A DNA stretch of 64,000 nt from Trebouxia sp. TZW2008. Taxonomy: Eukaryota > Chlorophyta > Trebouxiophyceae > Trebouxiales > Trebouxiaceae. The position numbers and the translations under genes are program-made. Of the stretch, positions 10,555-21,740 are shown piece by piece. The stretch lies in assembly GCA_002118135.1 (NCBI GenBank), contig BDIU01000410.1:1-64000 (forward strand), written 5' to 3'. The notes beneath the pieces were generated by a model that was not told the origin of the DNA, ran no database searches, and saw only the letters and a program-made list of their open reading frames with translations. The stretch's first letter is position 1. Every line of letters starts with the position of its first letter.

Positions 10555-13500
10555 ATGTTGATCTCCAAGAAGAACCGCCGTGAGGTGTACAAGTACCTTT
10601 TTAAGGGTGAGTCACCGGCTTCTGTACCATGACAGTTGCAGTCACAATCCTCGCACGCCACAGTTGTCCATCCCTGTAACGTTTGGTTATCACTTGTTGT
10701 CCAATCTAAGCCCAGTTGTGACATGCTGTTCAAGCTGGTCCCACATGAAAGCTGGTCCTGTCTCAGTACAGCATGGTGTTGGTGTATGACCCAAGTGGCC
10801 CTGTTTTTGCAGAGGGTGTGCTTCAAGCAGAGAAGGACTTCAACTTGCCCCAGCACCCAGAGATCCCAGGAGTGCCAAACCTGCAGGTATATATTTTTGC
10901 CAAATCTGTCAGCGCATAAAAGTCAAGCATCCATGTTGGTGCGTGGGGCGAGGTGTCTGGTTGAATAGCAACCAGTAGGAGAAGTGTCTTGTTTCTTCAG
11001 CTTTGCGTTGCTGCATATAGTTGGCAGTGATAACATCAGACCCTACAGGGGCTACCCTGCACCCCATCGCTCTGGCCTCTCCCAGAGACACTGGTCTTTG
11101 AGCCTCACTTGCCTGAACTGTCTAGGTCAAGCAGCAGATTTGTTGGCAATGATAGCATCAATTTCGCAAGGGGCTGTCCTGTCCCCAATCAGTCTGGCAT
11201 ATGTCAGAGGAAGTGGTTGCTGAGCCTTGTTTATCAAGTAACTTTAGAGTAAGCAGCAATACTGGTGGCAATGATAGCATCAACCATTTGAGGGGCTCTC
11301 CTGCCCCCCAAGCAGTCTGACAATTGTTAGAGGAACGGATGGCTGAGCCTTATTTGCTGTCATGCTGCTCGTTTTGTCTGGCATTTGAGTGGCTGGTTAC
11401 TTGGCAATGATTGTTTGTACCCTTATTGGGGCTGTCCTGCTTCTATTGCTTCTAATTATCTGATGCTAGCTGTCAGAATTACAGGCTGCTGAGCCAGGTG
11501 TTTCTGCGCATCTGTTGTATTGTCCTGCTTAACGTATGTCACTGCACTGACTGTGATTGCATCAGCCTTTACAAGCCTGCCCATATGTTGTTAGTATGTT
11601 GTATTACTGGACATCACAATGCATATCAATCCCACTGGTATAGTTGTCACAGGTGTTCGGTCTTAGACAGTCGTGTTGCAGTATCCAGCGTTGGTAGGTG
11701 TGTGCCTTCAGTATTGGCAATGGCACATCAAATTATTCAGCGTTCTCCTGCTCCCAACTCACTGACAGATGCCAGAATTCATTGATTGTCGAGCCATGTT
11801 CTATGTGTCTTGCAATTGGTCTGCAGCAAGTGTTAGTTGGTGTTGGCAGTGATACATCAAGCCACTTTGGGGCTGTCCTGCCCTCGTGCTCTGGATCTTT
11901 GTTCCAGAAGCAGTGGTTGCTGAGCCATGCACATAGATTTGCTGGGTTGTGGTTCAGCAGCAATTAGCACTCTTTGCAGGCACTTGGGCAATGATAGCAT
12001 CAAGCCACATGGGGGCTGTCCTGCCCTCATGCTCTGGATTTTATTCCAGAAACAGTGGTTGCTGAGCCTTGAGTATAAACTTGTTGGGTGAAGTTGAGCA
12101 GTATTCAGTACTCTCTGTAGGTGCTTGGCAATGATAGCATCAAATCACAGTGGGGCTGTCCTGCCCTCATGCTCTGGGGTCTTGTTCCAGAAGTATGTGT
12201 TTGCTGAGCCTTGCAAATTGGTTACTACGGTGTTCAGGAGCAGAATATCATCAGTAGTGTCTTTTGGTCTTTGGCAATGATAGCATCAAATCACAGTGGG
12301 GCTGTCCTGCCCTCATGCTCTGGGGTCTTGTTCCAGAAGCAAGTGGTTGCTGAGCCTTGCAAATTGGTTACTAAGGTGTTTAGGAGCAGAATATTGTCAG
12401 CAGTGTCTGTCGGACCTTGGCAATGGTAGCATCAAGCCATGTTGGGGCTGTCCTGCCCTCATGCTCCGGGTTTTGTTCCAGAAGCAGTGGTTGCTGAGCC
12501 TTGAGTATAGACTTGTTGGGTGAAGTTGAGCAGTATTCAGCACTCTCTGTAGGTGCTTGGCAATGATAGCATCAAATCACAATGGGGCTGTCCTGCCCTC
12601 ATGCTCTGGGCTTTTGTTCCAGAAGCAAGTGGTTGCTGAGCCTTGCAAATTGGTTACTACGGTGTTTAGGAGCAGAATATTGTCAGCAGTGTCTGTTGGT
12701 CTTTGGCAATGATAGCATCAAGCCATTTTGGGGCTGTCCTGCCCTCATGCTCTGGGCTTTTGTTCCAGAAGCAAGTGTTTGCTGAGCTTTGCAAATTGTT
12801 TACTGAGGTGTGCTGATGCAGCATATTGTTAGTAGTGCCTGTTGATCCTTGGCAATGATAGCAACAAGCCACGTCGGGGCTGTCCTGCCCTCATGCTCTG
12901 GGTACTTTCCAGAAGCAGTGGTTGCTGAGCCTCGCGTATCGCAGTGTACACTTGTGCTTGACAATATGGCATATGCAGCCATGCATATGGTTGGCAATGA
13001 TAGCATCAAACCACATTGGGGCTGTCCTGCCCTCGTGCTCTGGAGGATTGGTTCCAGAAGCAGTGGTTGCTGAGCCTTGCATGTTGTTCTGCTGGGTGTG
13101 CTTGAGCAGTAGATAGTACTCTGTTCAGATGGCAGGCAATGATCGCAACAAGCCATCTTAGGGTTGTTCTGCCCTCATGCCCTGATGTCTACCAGATGGC
13201 ATGGCTGCTGAGCTTTTCTCACGTGTACGACACCATGCTGGTTTGATTGTGTCTCAGGTCCATGGGTGTCAACCTGTGCTGTCTTATCATTGCATTACAT
13301 GGCTGCTGCTTGGAATCTGTGCATGTTGAACATGTTGTGTTGAAACATGGCTTGTGTTGCAGGTCATCAAGCTGATGCAGAGCTTCAAGTCACGTGAGCT
13401 GGTGACAGAGCTGTTTGCCTGGAGGCACTACTACTGGTTCCTCACAGACGAGGGCATTGAGTACCTGCGTGTGTACCTGAACCTGCCTAGTGAGATTGTG

Positions 13501-15249
13501 CCTGCCACTCTGAAGAAGAGCACCAGACCCCTGGAGAAGGATGGGGGCCGCCCCCCTCGTAGGGACTATGGGGACAGACCACCTCGGAGAGAGGGTGGCT
13601 TTGGTGGTGACCGCAGGTATGAGATTGCAGAAACTGTGCTGTTCGTTTCAATGACTTTACCTCGGTTGATATTGTGCACTTGGCATGCGTTGTATGCATG
13701 TCCTCAGTGCAGTGCGTCCTCTGTCTCCGGTTTTGGTGTTTTTGTACAAGTAGTTATGCTGTCTTCTTTTGCATACATTGTGTACATGTTCCCAGTTCTT
13801 GCCTTCTTCTATTCTCATGTGATCAGGTCGTCAGAATTGGGCACTTTGCGCATGTTGTATGCCTGTCAATGCTTCTTTGTATACAAAGTTGTCAACTGCT
13901 TGGTAGATGTCAACTTGCAGTGCTGTGCTGCAAGAGGTTTTCGGACATTTGTGAGACCAGGGCATCAATTATTGCTTCAATGCATTTTATATGTGTTTAG
14001 ACTCAAATGCACCAGGCAGTTGGTCTGGACTGGCTGCGTCTCCAAACTTGCCCTGTAACTGGTGCGTCGACAAGACCTCAGTGACTTGTCAACTGGTTGA
14101 ATACATACAAGGCGGATTCAGCCAGTTAGCAAGTCACTGTCTTCTTGAGGCATCAATTAAGTACAGTGACTTCCCTTTGTAACCACTGCTTTGTTCCTCC
14201 AGAATATTGTCTTCAAGAAGATTGTCCTTACATGAAACTGTCCTTACTTATAGGTGCCACTGCGGACTGCAGTGATTGTTTATGAACTGCATCCTCAATT
14301 GCGTCCTTGCATTCAGGCTGTCCCCTCACAGCAAGTGTTTTTACAAAGAGCTGTCACTGTATCCTTTGTGCTCACAAACAAAGTGACACTATAGGGAGGG
14401 CGGTGGCTATGATGGCTACAGAGGTGGTCCTGGTGGTGGTGGAGGCTTTGGGCGTGGTGGTGGAGGAGGCGACAAGGTAGATTCAATCTCTGCAAACTTT
14501 AGGCATATGCATTACACCTGACTTGAGAACATGGCCTATATGCTGTTGCTGCACAGTGTGCCAATGCAATTGTTTGTGGCAAGGCAGACCGCCGTCACAT
14601 ATGAGTTGGTAGAGGGGCATTCTATTCATGTCTGTCCTAGGTCGAGGTGCTGGTCATTGAGCCATACTTTATACGGGGCTGCATGACCCCTGCGTCACTC
14701 AGAGTGCAAGCATATCTGTTCAAGATTGCTCCCACTACACATGTTTTGAGTTGTAGTTGGGAATTCACCTGAGGAAGCGTACTAAGCTGTTTGGCAGCAA
14801 CGTCATGATTTCAATGCCTCTTTATGGCTGTCATTCATGAGCTTCAAGGGGGGCTGTCCTGCCTTCCAAACTGCAGTGTTCTCGCTGACAAGCAAGCTGT
14901 TGAGCCATCTGCCATGCATTGTGACATGCCATTTGCACTGCACTGCTGTGTGCTTATATCATGCACTGCCATTTGTAACGATTGCTGTACTTGCTTACGC
15001 ACACCGTCTGTGGCTCATGCGCAGTTTGCAGCAAGCAATTGGGTGACCACCTCAGTATTTTCAGGTGCCAGTCACATGCATCAACTTTGTCCTGGTGAAG
15101 GGACTGTCATGTTCCTCAATTTCACGCTGCATGCTTTGAGCCTCACCTGCGTGATGTAGGCTGGAGCCCCAGGAGGTTACCGCCCTGAGTTTGGTGGTGG
15201 CGGCGGCGGTGGATTTGGCCGCGGTGGTGGTGGTGGCGGCGGTCAGTAA
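10555..15249 (+). CDS. RPS10: 40S ribosomal protein S10 (eS10), 5 coding exons
   Basis: Small-subunit ribosomal protein. Coding exons 10555-10606, 10813-10886, 13363-13616, 14395-14476, 15160-15249 (stop TAA); all phases join. The protein starts [17 protein letters not shown] and continues [37 protein letters not shown] and [12 protein letters not shown], the standard winged-helix core of eS10. It then has a long Gly/Arg-rich tail ([16 protein letters not shown]) as in plant and algal S10. Intron 2 is 2.5 kb and holds the repeat array described below. A TGTAA, the usual green-algal polyadenylation signal, lies about 25 bases after the stop. Confidence 0.97.
11023..11795 (+). ncRNA. box C/D snoRNA-like repeat units A-E (diverged half of array)
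   Basis: Five diverged units at 11023-11105, 11145-11226, 11267-11349, 11403-11495 and 11716-11795 inside RPS10 intron 2. The canonical ones run from GGCAATGATAG to CTGAGCC over 82-93 nt. ATGATAG resembles a C box (RTGATGA, with the sixth position changed), CTGA is a perfect D box, and the flanking GGC/GCC can form the terminal stem. Units A and E have lost the exact D box. Intronic C/D snoRNA clusters made by tandem duplication are known from Chlamydomonas. The assignment here is inference. Confidence 0.45.
11845..13214 (+). ncRNA. box C/D snoRNA-like tandem array, units F-O
   Basis: Ten well-conserved 80-84-nt units: 11845-11926, 11987-12068, 12127-12210, 12273-12356, 12419-12500, 12559-12642, 12705-12788, 12851-12931, 12993-13076, 13135-13214. 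Most begin GGCAATGATAGCATCAA and end GTGGTTGCTGAGCC, so a C-box-like element, a D box and a GGC/GCC closing stem sit where a C/D snoRNA needs them. The 10-15 bases before the D box (CCAGAAGCAGTGGTTG) are the candidate guide. I could not assign an rRNA target from memory. The weak point is the C box, ATGATAG instead of RTGATGA, in nearly every unit. The array could instead be a plain intronic satellite. Confidence 0.5.
14812..14909 (+). repeat. diverged copy of the RPS10 intron repeat in intron 4
   Basis: GGGGGGCTGTCCTGCC and a closing GCTGTTGAGCC resemble the core and end of the intron 2 units, but the C-box part is not recognisable. Indicates that the unit spread between introns of the same gene. 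Confidence 0.45.
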
Positions 15250-17171
15250 CATCATCAAATGTTGCTGCGGCTTTTGTAAAGCCAAAAACAGAAGCATTGT
15301 TGAGCTTGAAGCTAGTTTCATTCGAATCTGCATGCGTTCTGGAGCACAGCATGTTTTGAGCGTGACATGCCACTTGTAATTCATGTTTTGAACCCATGCT
15401 GCTGATGCATAGCAATGCAGTTCCATGCACAGAAGGCATGAGCAAAACCTGCGGTCGAGGGTGCAGTTTGCATAGGGCTGAAGGTGTCAAGAAGGCCCCT
15501 TGCCTTTGGTGCACCGCCTGCAGTTGTCATAACAACAATGAGTCCAAACAAGTTTGGCCAGTGCATGTTGCTATAGAGCACGATGTAAGGAGCGGCAGCA
15601 GCAATGATCAGTCAAGAATAGGAGCGTGTCACAAAACATCAAAACGTGCACCTGCCTTTACACGCATCGTTCCTCAATTAAATGCATACACTCGGTTGAG
15701 AAACTGTCACAGGATGATATCTATTTGTTCCAAATGACGCTCATTGATTGCCAATTGTCGCCTGCTTATTCATACAATGAAGAACTGAAACCAATATACA
15801 TGCCATGTTGGCATTGAGCATGGGAGGGCCCTTCTTTGGCGTGATCACTCATGAGTGCAGTCGCAGATAAGTTGATGCAGAACTGACAGCTGAGCTGGCA
15901 AAAGATGGAATGGGTGGCAAAGAATTGCATGACTCTTTACTATGTTTTAATGATTTTTAAACACCTAGGCCTCCAAGAAGTTGATGATCTGACACCCAAG
16001 TTGCATGATGCATGCATGGTCATTTTACACTGTCAAAAAGCAGCACATTTTTACTGATTTAATGCTTTTGGATGCAAAATTTGCAGCGTCAGCAGGCCAT
16101 TTATTACTGCATGCTAATTGAGCCCTGAAAGCAGTGGTGACCGTGATGACCTCTTCATCACTATCGCCCCCTGCCTGGAGCACGCAGGTTGACAGAAATT
16201 CAAAAAAAGCCGAAACCGTGACAACACTGGCAAAAGCCACTAAAATCTAGATTGTTGAATTGCCCACTAAATACATAAACTGCGATTGAATAGACTTGTC
16301 TGATTTCATTCGCACCTTTGTGCCAAATCATCTCGCGATCCATCACCAGACACGATAATGTGCTTCATCAATACTCATCGCTTACGCGTCCACTCACTAG
16401 AAACACGAACATTCAATGATTGTTGCCAGTTGCCTCGCTTAGATTTCATCCTCCAGACTGTTTTGTGAGAGGATGCAGCATGATCACCAGGGCTGGTGCT
16501 GTTTCTCTGACACTCCCACTCAGCTGCAAGATGAGGATACAAAGATTGAAGAGAGACATAGGTCTTTGAAAGTGAGAAGGCTCACCTTCAGCATGACCTC
16601 AATGGCAAAGCAAACAGCATAGCTAGGTGCAAATGGACAGCTATATTGGCAGAAGCTGGAGTGAGGGTCAGTTTTGCTGATGCATGCATGAGTCAGTGGC
16701 AAACTATGCCGAATGCTTTAAGTATGTATTCAGGCTTGTGTCCCTAGGGTTTTCAATAGCTTTTGGCAGGTTGATGACCTGACGCTCATATCTGTTTATC
16801 CGTGCAGGGTTTGGCGTGGTATCAAGACACAGTCCAGTCAAGCACATTTAAGGTGACGATTGTGACAGCACACACGGTCAAGCTGCAGCGCAGTTCCTTG
16901 GCAGGTTTTATCAGATGCATGCACAAGCTCAACCTTACAAACCGCTGTTGATCATGATTGCTGACTGCCAAGCCGTGAAGCCAATGATGATCGTCCTGAC
17001 TTGTACCTTACTAGTGGTGACCCTTGCCTAGTTCACGCAAGATGACAGAGAGCAAAATGAAATGAAACAGCCAGTCAAACAGCCACTCAGATTATTTAAA
17101 TGTTCATATAGCTATGAAAACAAATGCAGTGCAAGTTAACGAAGTTGCCTGATTGCAGTCATGTCTCTGTG
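15250..17171. other. no intact gene; zinc-ribbon remnants
   Basis: 3' flank of RPS10, then about 1.9 kb without a supported gene. A TGTAA lies near 15275. Fragments related to the 3' part of the neighbouring zinc-ribbon genes occur near 15745-15775 and 16430-16560 (separate entry). Confidence 0.55.
16430..16560 (-). pseudogene. zinc-ribbon gene fragment
   Basis: Aligns by eye with the 3' coding part of the two larger copies (17265-17400 and 20695-20830). Shared strings include GCCTCGCTTAG and CCCACTCAGCTGCAA, and the order is the same. Too short and too diverged to be functional. Confidence 0.6.
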
Positions 17172-18181
17172 TCAGCTAGACTTCAGCTCATTAGGCTGAA
17201 TATCATGATTGAGTGCATGACGTCGCCTGCTTATCCATACGGCTTGAGCACGAGCAGCAAGAGATTGACGCCAGCTGCCTCGCTTGGAATTCATCCACCA
17301 GACCGTTTTGCAGGAGAATGCAACATGATCACTTGGCGTGGTGCTGTTCTTTTCATAATCCCACTCAGCTGCAACATCAGGATACAAGGATTGAAGAGAG
17401 TTGCACTTGCAAGCCTTCTTGCCAGCACAAACTGGACACCCGATTTGATGTTTGCGGCCCAAACTTCTTGCATTTGGAGATGCAGTCCATCTGTGCTTCC
17501 GTCCCGAAGGGCACTCATGGCACACCCAGTGCACCTTTTTCTTGCTGCCCAAGGTCAAGCGCGTGGCATCAAGGTTGTGCCAAGCATTCTGCTCAGCATC
17601 CCAGAACCTCATCACTTCTGATCCAGAGGCAGCTAAAGTTGGCTGCTTTTGTTGCAATCCCCGCTTAGAGTCCGCGCAATCAGGACAACCAGAGCCATTC
17701 GTGCGATGGTTGATGATTGCCCACCAAGCATACTTGCAAGTAGAACATTTCCAACCAACCATAACATTGCTGTGACTAGTGAAGTCACTTGGGTCCAAGC
17801 TGTTCACATCCAAGTCCCATTCTGAGGCAACGTCCTGCGCTTGTGTGGCAAGAAAATTGTGCTGACAGACTGCCTGTCCGACGCAAAATGGACATCCATT
17901 GCCTTGAGTCCTATCAGCGACCTTTGCTTGCCAGACATGGCGTGCACCAATGGGGCATTGGTTGCAAGTCCATTGTACCTTCCTGCTGCTGTTGGGGCGG
18001 ATCACCTTGTCGCCAATGTGGACATTTGCAGCAAGATCCCATTGATCCCGCAGATCAGACCAAAGCTGACTGATGTCTGGCCCTGCACATTGCTCTGGGG
18101 TGGTTGCTGGCTGAACCTCAAGGGCTTCACTTGTCAGAGTACATTCTAGGGCGTCTGATGTTGAGTAGCCTCTCCAGTGCC
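17172..18181 (-). CDS. multi zinc-ribbon (treble-clef, DUF4379-type) protein, main exon
   Basis: One long exon of 335 codons, opened by acceptor AACAG ending at 18182, so a short upstream exon with the start codon is missing from the model. An internal Met at about 18005 is an alternative start. Three clear repeats of about 70 residues have the pattern W-x-C-x2-C ... W ... GCP-x-C: WTCNQCPIGARHVW..GCPFC, WKCSTCKYAWW..GCPDC and WVCHECPSGRKHRW..GCPVC. A fourth has lost its cysteines. This is the probable zinc-ribbon family (PF14311-like), known from algae, giant viruses and some bacteria and sometimes linked to endonuclease domains. Function unknown; nucleic-acid binding is inference. A paralogue lies 3.4 kb away. 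Confidence 0.75.
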
Positions 18182-20613
18182 CTGTTCAGTCACACAAAGT
18201 GTTGCAGCAGTGTATTTCAGCTTTAGCTGCGCGTTTGATTGCAAGCTATATGTTGGTACGTTTCTGCAACAACAAGTTACATGCGCACATTGCAACAAGC
18301 ACATGTAGCAAGGGCAGCCAGAACAGCTTTGCACCTTGAATCCCACTACAGGTCTTGAGAGCTTCATTTCGTTGACGCCGGCATGCAGTCCAGAAAAGGC
18401 TGTGAAGTGCAGGTGGAATGTGCATTCAAGTCCTGCAGCAGTGACAAGTCAGAATTCTTGCCCACCGAGCACAGGAGCAGTTTCAAAGCAAAGCAAGGTC
18501 GAAGCTGGTGCAGGCTTGAGCAGAACAGAATTCAAGGCGATCGCTGTGCAAGCAGCACCGACCTGACACCTGGTACGCCGGCAGATCACAGCTTGGACTA
18601 TCACCGTACTACAGAGCTGTTCACACTGCGTCACGTCACGTTGCGTCTGCACGTCGCTGAGGTCGCTTGTGGCTTGTCCAGCCAAGTTGCCGCGCTGCTA
18701 TCAGACGGCCAAGCCTGGCTGGTCGCGTACAGCAATCGTCACACTCTGTTTGGAGGGGAATGCTGGAACGCAATTGCGCAAAGTAGTTGCAGCTGTGCGC
18801 GACTGTTCTACATGCAGTCTCAGCCCGCTTGTTGCGATTATGTTCTTGGCGATAGAACAGCGTTTGCTTGACTTGACGCCGAATCGCTGTCCCAAGCGGC
18901 ACGACGCCAAAGTGCAGGTTTTCCAGTATGGAGCAAGCTAAGAACTGACTCTTGTTCACTATGTTGATCATGAATCACCAAACAGCAGCAGTGCATGAGC
19001 CAAAGCAAAGTACTTGCAGAACAAGCGCTGCTTTCTGCATCCAATAGCAGCAGGCTTGCACACGACCAACAATCTCAATTTTTGCCACCTCTGGCAGCAG
19101 ACATGAGACAGCAGCAGGCCCTGAGGTGATCCATGCAGCTTCTTTGCATCACCTCAGACTCATGAGATGTCGTGATGATTCACATTGATATGCACCAGCT
19201 CGTTCAGGATTCAAATCTTGCGACATGCAACAATGTTCTGGCTGCTGCATCTTACTACTTTGTATGTACCGCATAAGGATATAGCATGAGTTTGCAAAGG
19301 TGTGCTTTGCATTCCAGATGGGTGATTAAGCCTCACTTTTGTCCGCAGGCGCTCATCCGACATGTAACGTGCTGCTATGGAATGCTTTTGTGCACACTGG
19401 TCATGCTTGCTTTACGACTGCTGTTTGCAAACAGGCCAGCCAGCATCATTTGATGCATGACAGGCGGCAAGTTTGGGCAATGCTGGAGCCTTGCAAGCAG
19501 CCTCACAGCACAGCTTTGCTTCCAGCCTCGGCATGCCATGCTGTTGGGGCTGAGAGCTGCTCTTGTTGCCCACTTCGTTGACATATGAGACTGCGTCTCG
19601 TGCATTGGGCCATTATTGAATTGTTTCTATAAACCTGATCCTGCTTGAATCAAGCACAACATGCAATTGCCCAAGTGCTGATGCAGGTACAGCATTACTG
19701 ACATGTATACATACATAGCTATATGCAGCACCTGCTTGTCCCCCAACCTCAGCGTCCAGTGCACCATAGCGTATCGTTGGGCAGCATGAAGACAGTATTT
19801 CAGGTCAATCTCATTCCAGTCCTCAAGACACGGTACTAGAGCCGTCACACTCATCTAGAACCTTTCTGAGGCTGCTGCTAGCAGAGTCAAGTTGACCAGA
19901 TCTTGTACAATGCAGGATGCCAGGTGTTTATCAAAGTGATACCGTATGATCAATGGTGAGCATACTCAGCATGACTGGCTCAACGTGTGGCAGCACAGGC
20001 CCTTGGCTGTAAGAAGGTTCACCTTCCGAAAGAGCTCAATAGCAAAGCAATCAGCATAGCCAGGTACAAGGATGGACAGCTGAGCTGGCAGGAGATGGGG
20101 TGAGTGTACGTTCTGCTTATGCATGCATCAGTCAGTGGCAAAGGGATGCAGCATGCTTTTGCTATGTATTCCCGCAGCTTTTGGCAAATGGATGACCTGT
20201 CGCTCAACCTGGCTTACGCCTGCAGCTTTTGGCAAATTGATGACCTGTTGCTCAACCTTGCTTATGCGTGCATCATGATGGTCTGGCGTGGTAATAAAAC
20301 CGACTCAAGCCAGACACAATGTGAGTGACAATTGCGAGTGAACACACTGTCGAAATGCAGCACAACGTCCATGGGGAAACATAGATGCATGCAGATGCGT
20401 AATCTTGCGCAAAATTTCTGTTGATTGTTGCATGCTAAGCCGAGAAGCCATTCGTGACTTCTTGAGTGCTAGTGATGTCATGCATGTTGACGAAGTGCAA
20501 GATGTGATGAAAACACTCATGAAGCAGCACTCAATTCAGACTGATAAATCGTTCAACATGCTGTCAGAACCCGCACAATGCAACGTTGTAGCATTGTGTC
20601 AACTACCGTAGTG
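18182..20613. other. no supported gene; upstream part of the duplicated unit
   Basis: Between the two zinc-ribbon copies. The part 18360-18600 has a counterpart at about 21890-22080, and about 19985-20150 has a counterpart at about 16530-16720, so most of this spacer belongs to the duplicated segment. Open frames here have no recognisable similarity. Confidence 0.5.
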
Positions 20614-21621
20614 TCACTCATTAGGCTGAACAACAGAATTGATTGCATAAAATCGCCTGCGTTTCCACACAGCGTCGGCACGACCAGCAAGAGTTTGACG
20701 CCAGCTGCCTCGCTTAGGATTCATCCACCAGACCGTTTTGCAGGAGAATGCAACATGATCACTTGGCGTGGTGCTGTTCTTTTCATAATCCCACTCAGCT
20801 GCAACATCAGGATACAAGGATTGAAGAGAGTTGCACTTGCAAGCCTTTTTGCCGGCGCAAACTGGGCAACCACATTGGTCTTTGCGCCCCCAAACGTCTT
20901 GTGCTTGGAGATGCAGTCCATCTGTGCTTGACTTCCAATGGGCACTCATGGCACACCCAGTGCACCTTTTTGTTGCTGCCCAAGGTCAGGCGTGAGGCAT
21001 CAAGATTGTCCCGAGCATTCTCCACATCCCAAAGTTTTGTCACTGTTGGTCCAGCATCAGCTAAAGTTGGCTGCTTGTATCTGATTGCACGCTTTGAGAC
21101 CCCACAATCAGGACAACCAGAGCCATTGGTGCAATGGTTGATGATTGCCCACCAAGCGTGTTTGCAGGTGGAACACCTCCAACTAACCATAACATGACTG
21201 TGACTAGTGAAGTCGCTTGGGGTCAAGTTTTTCACATCTGAATCCCATTCTTGGGCGATGTCTGGTGCTTGTGTGTCAAGAGAATTGTGCTGACAGACTG
21301 CCTTTCCAGCGCAGTACGGACAACTGTTGCCTGCAGTCCTGTTACAGATCGTCGCTTGCCAGACGTGGCGTGCACCCATGGGGCATCGATTGCAAGTCCA
21401 CTGTACCTTCCTATTGCTGTTGGGGCGGATCATCTTGTTGCCAATGTGGGCGTTTGCAGCAAGATCCCATTGATCCCGCAGGTCAGGCCGAAGCCAGCTG
21501 ATGTCTGGCCGTGCAGATTTTGCTGGCTGTCGCTCTGCTAGGTTGTCTGGCTGTACCTCATGGGCTTCATTTGTCAAAGTATAGTCTGGCGCAGCTGATG
21601 TTGAGCAGCTTTGCCAATGAC
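20614..21621 (-). pseudogene. second zinc-ribbon gene copy, one-base frameshift
   Basis: Paralogue of the gene at 17172-18181, with the same acceptor context (AAACAG ending at 21622) and the same three C-x2-C...GCP-x-C repeats. The upstream frame reads through WVCHECPLEVKHRW and TASPSTRRLG and is then shifted. The last repeat (CGCPVCAGKKACKCNSLQSL) continues in another frame to the stop at 20614. Against the intact copy the difference is one extra base in a run of five C (plus strand 20887-20891). Either a real recent lesion or a homopolymer assembly error. The early repeats are well conserved. Confidence 0.7.
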
Positions 21622-21676
21622 CTGTTTAGACACAAAAGTGTTGCAGCTGTGGGTTTCTGCTTAGCTGTGCTGTACA

Positions 21677-21740
21677 TTGCATGCAACGCAATGCAATGCC
21701 ATGCCATGCCATGCCATGCCATGCCATGCAATGCACTGTT
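21677..21740. repeat. ATGCC/ATGCA microsatellite
   Basis: Tandem 5-bp units (about six CATGC repeats flanked by imperfect ones) in the flank of the second zinc-ribbon copy. No counterpart is obvious in the first copy. Confidence 0.9.

Noticed and set aside
11023..13214. Protein-coding repeat
   Set aside because: Frames are interrupted and inconsistent between units, and the array lies between two perfectly joined RPS10 exons.
18383..18871. 162-codon plus-strand ORF beside the first zinc-ribbon gene
   Set aside because: The homologous region near 21904 does not preserve the frame, so it is probably not coding.
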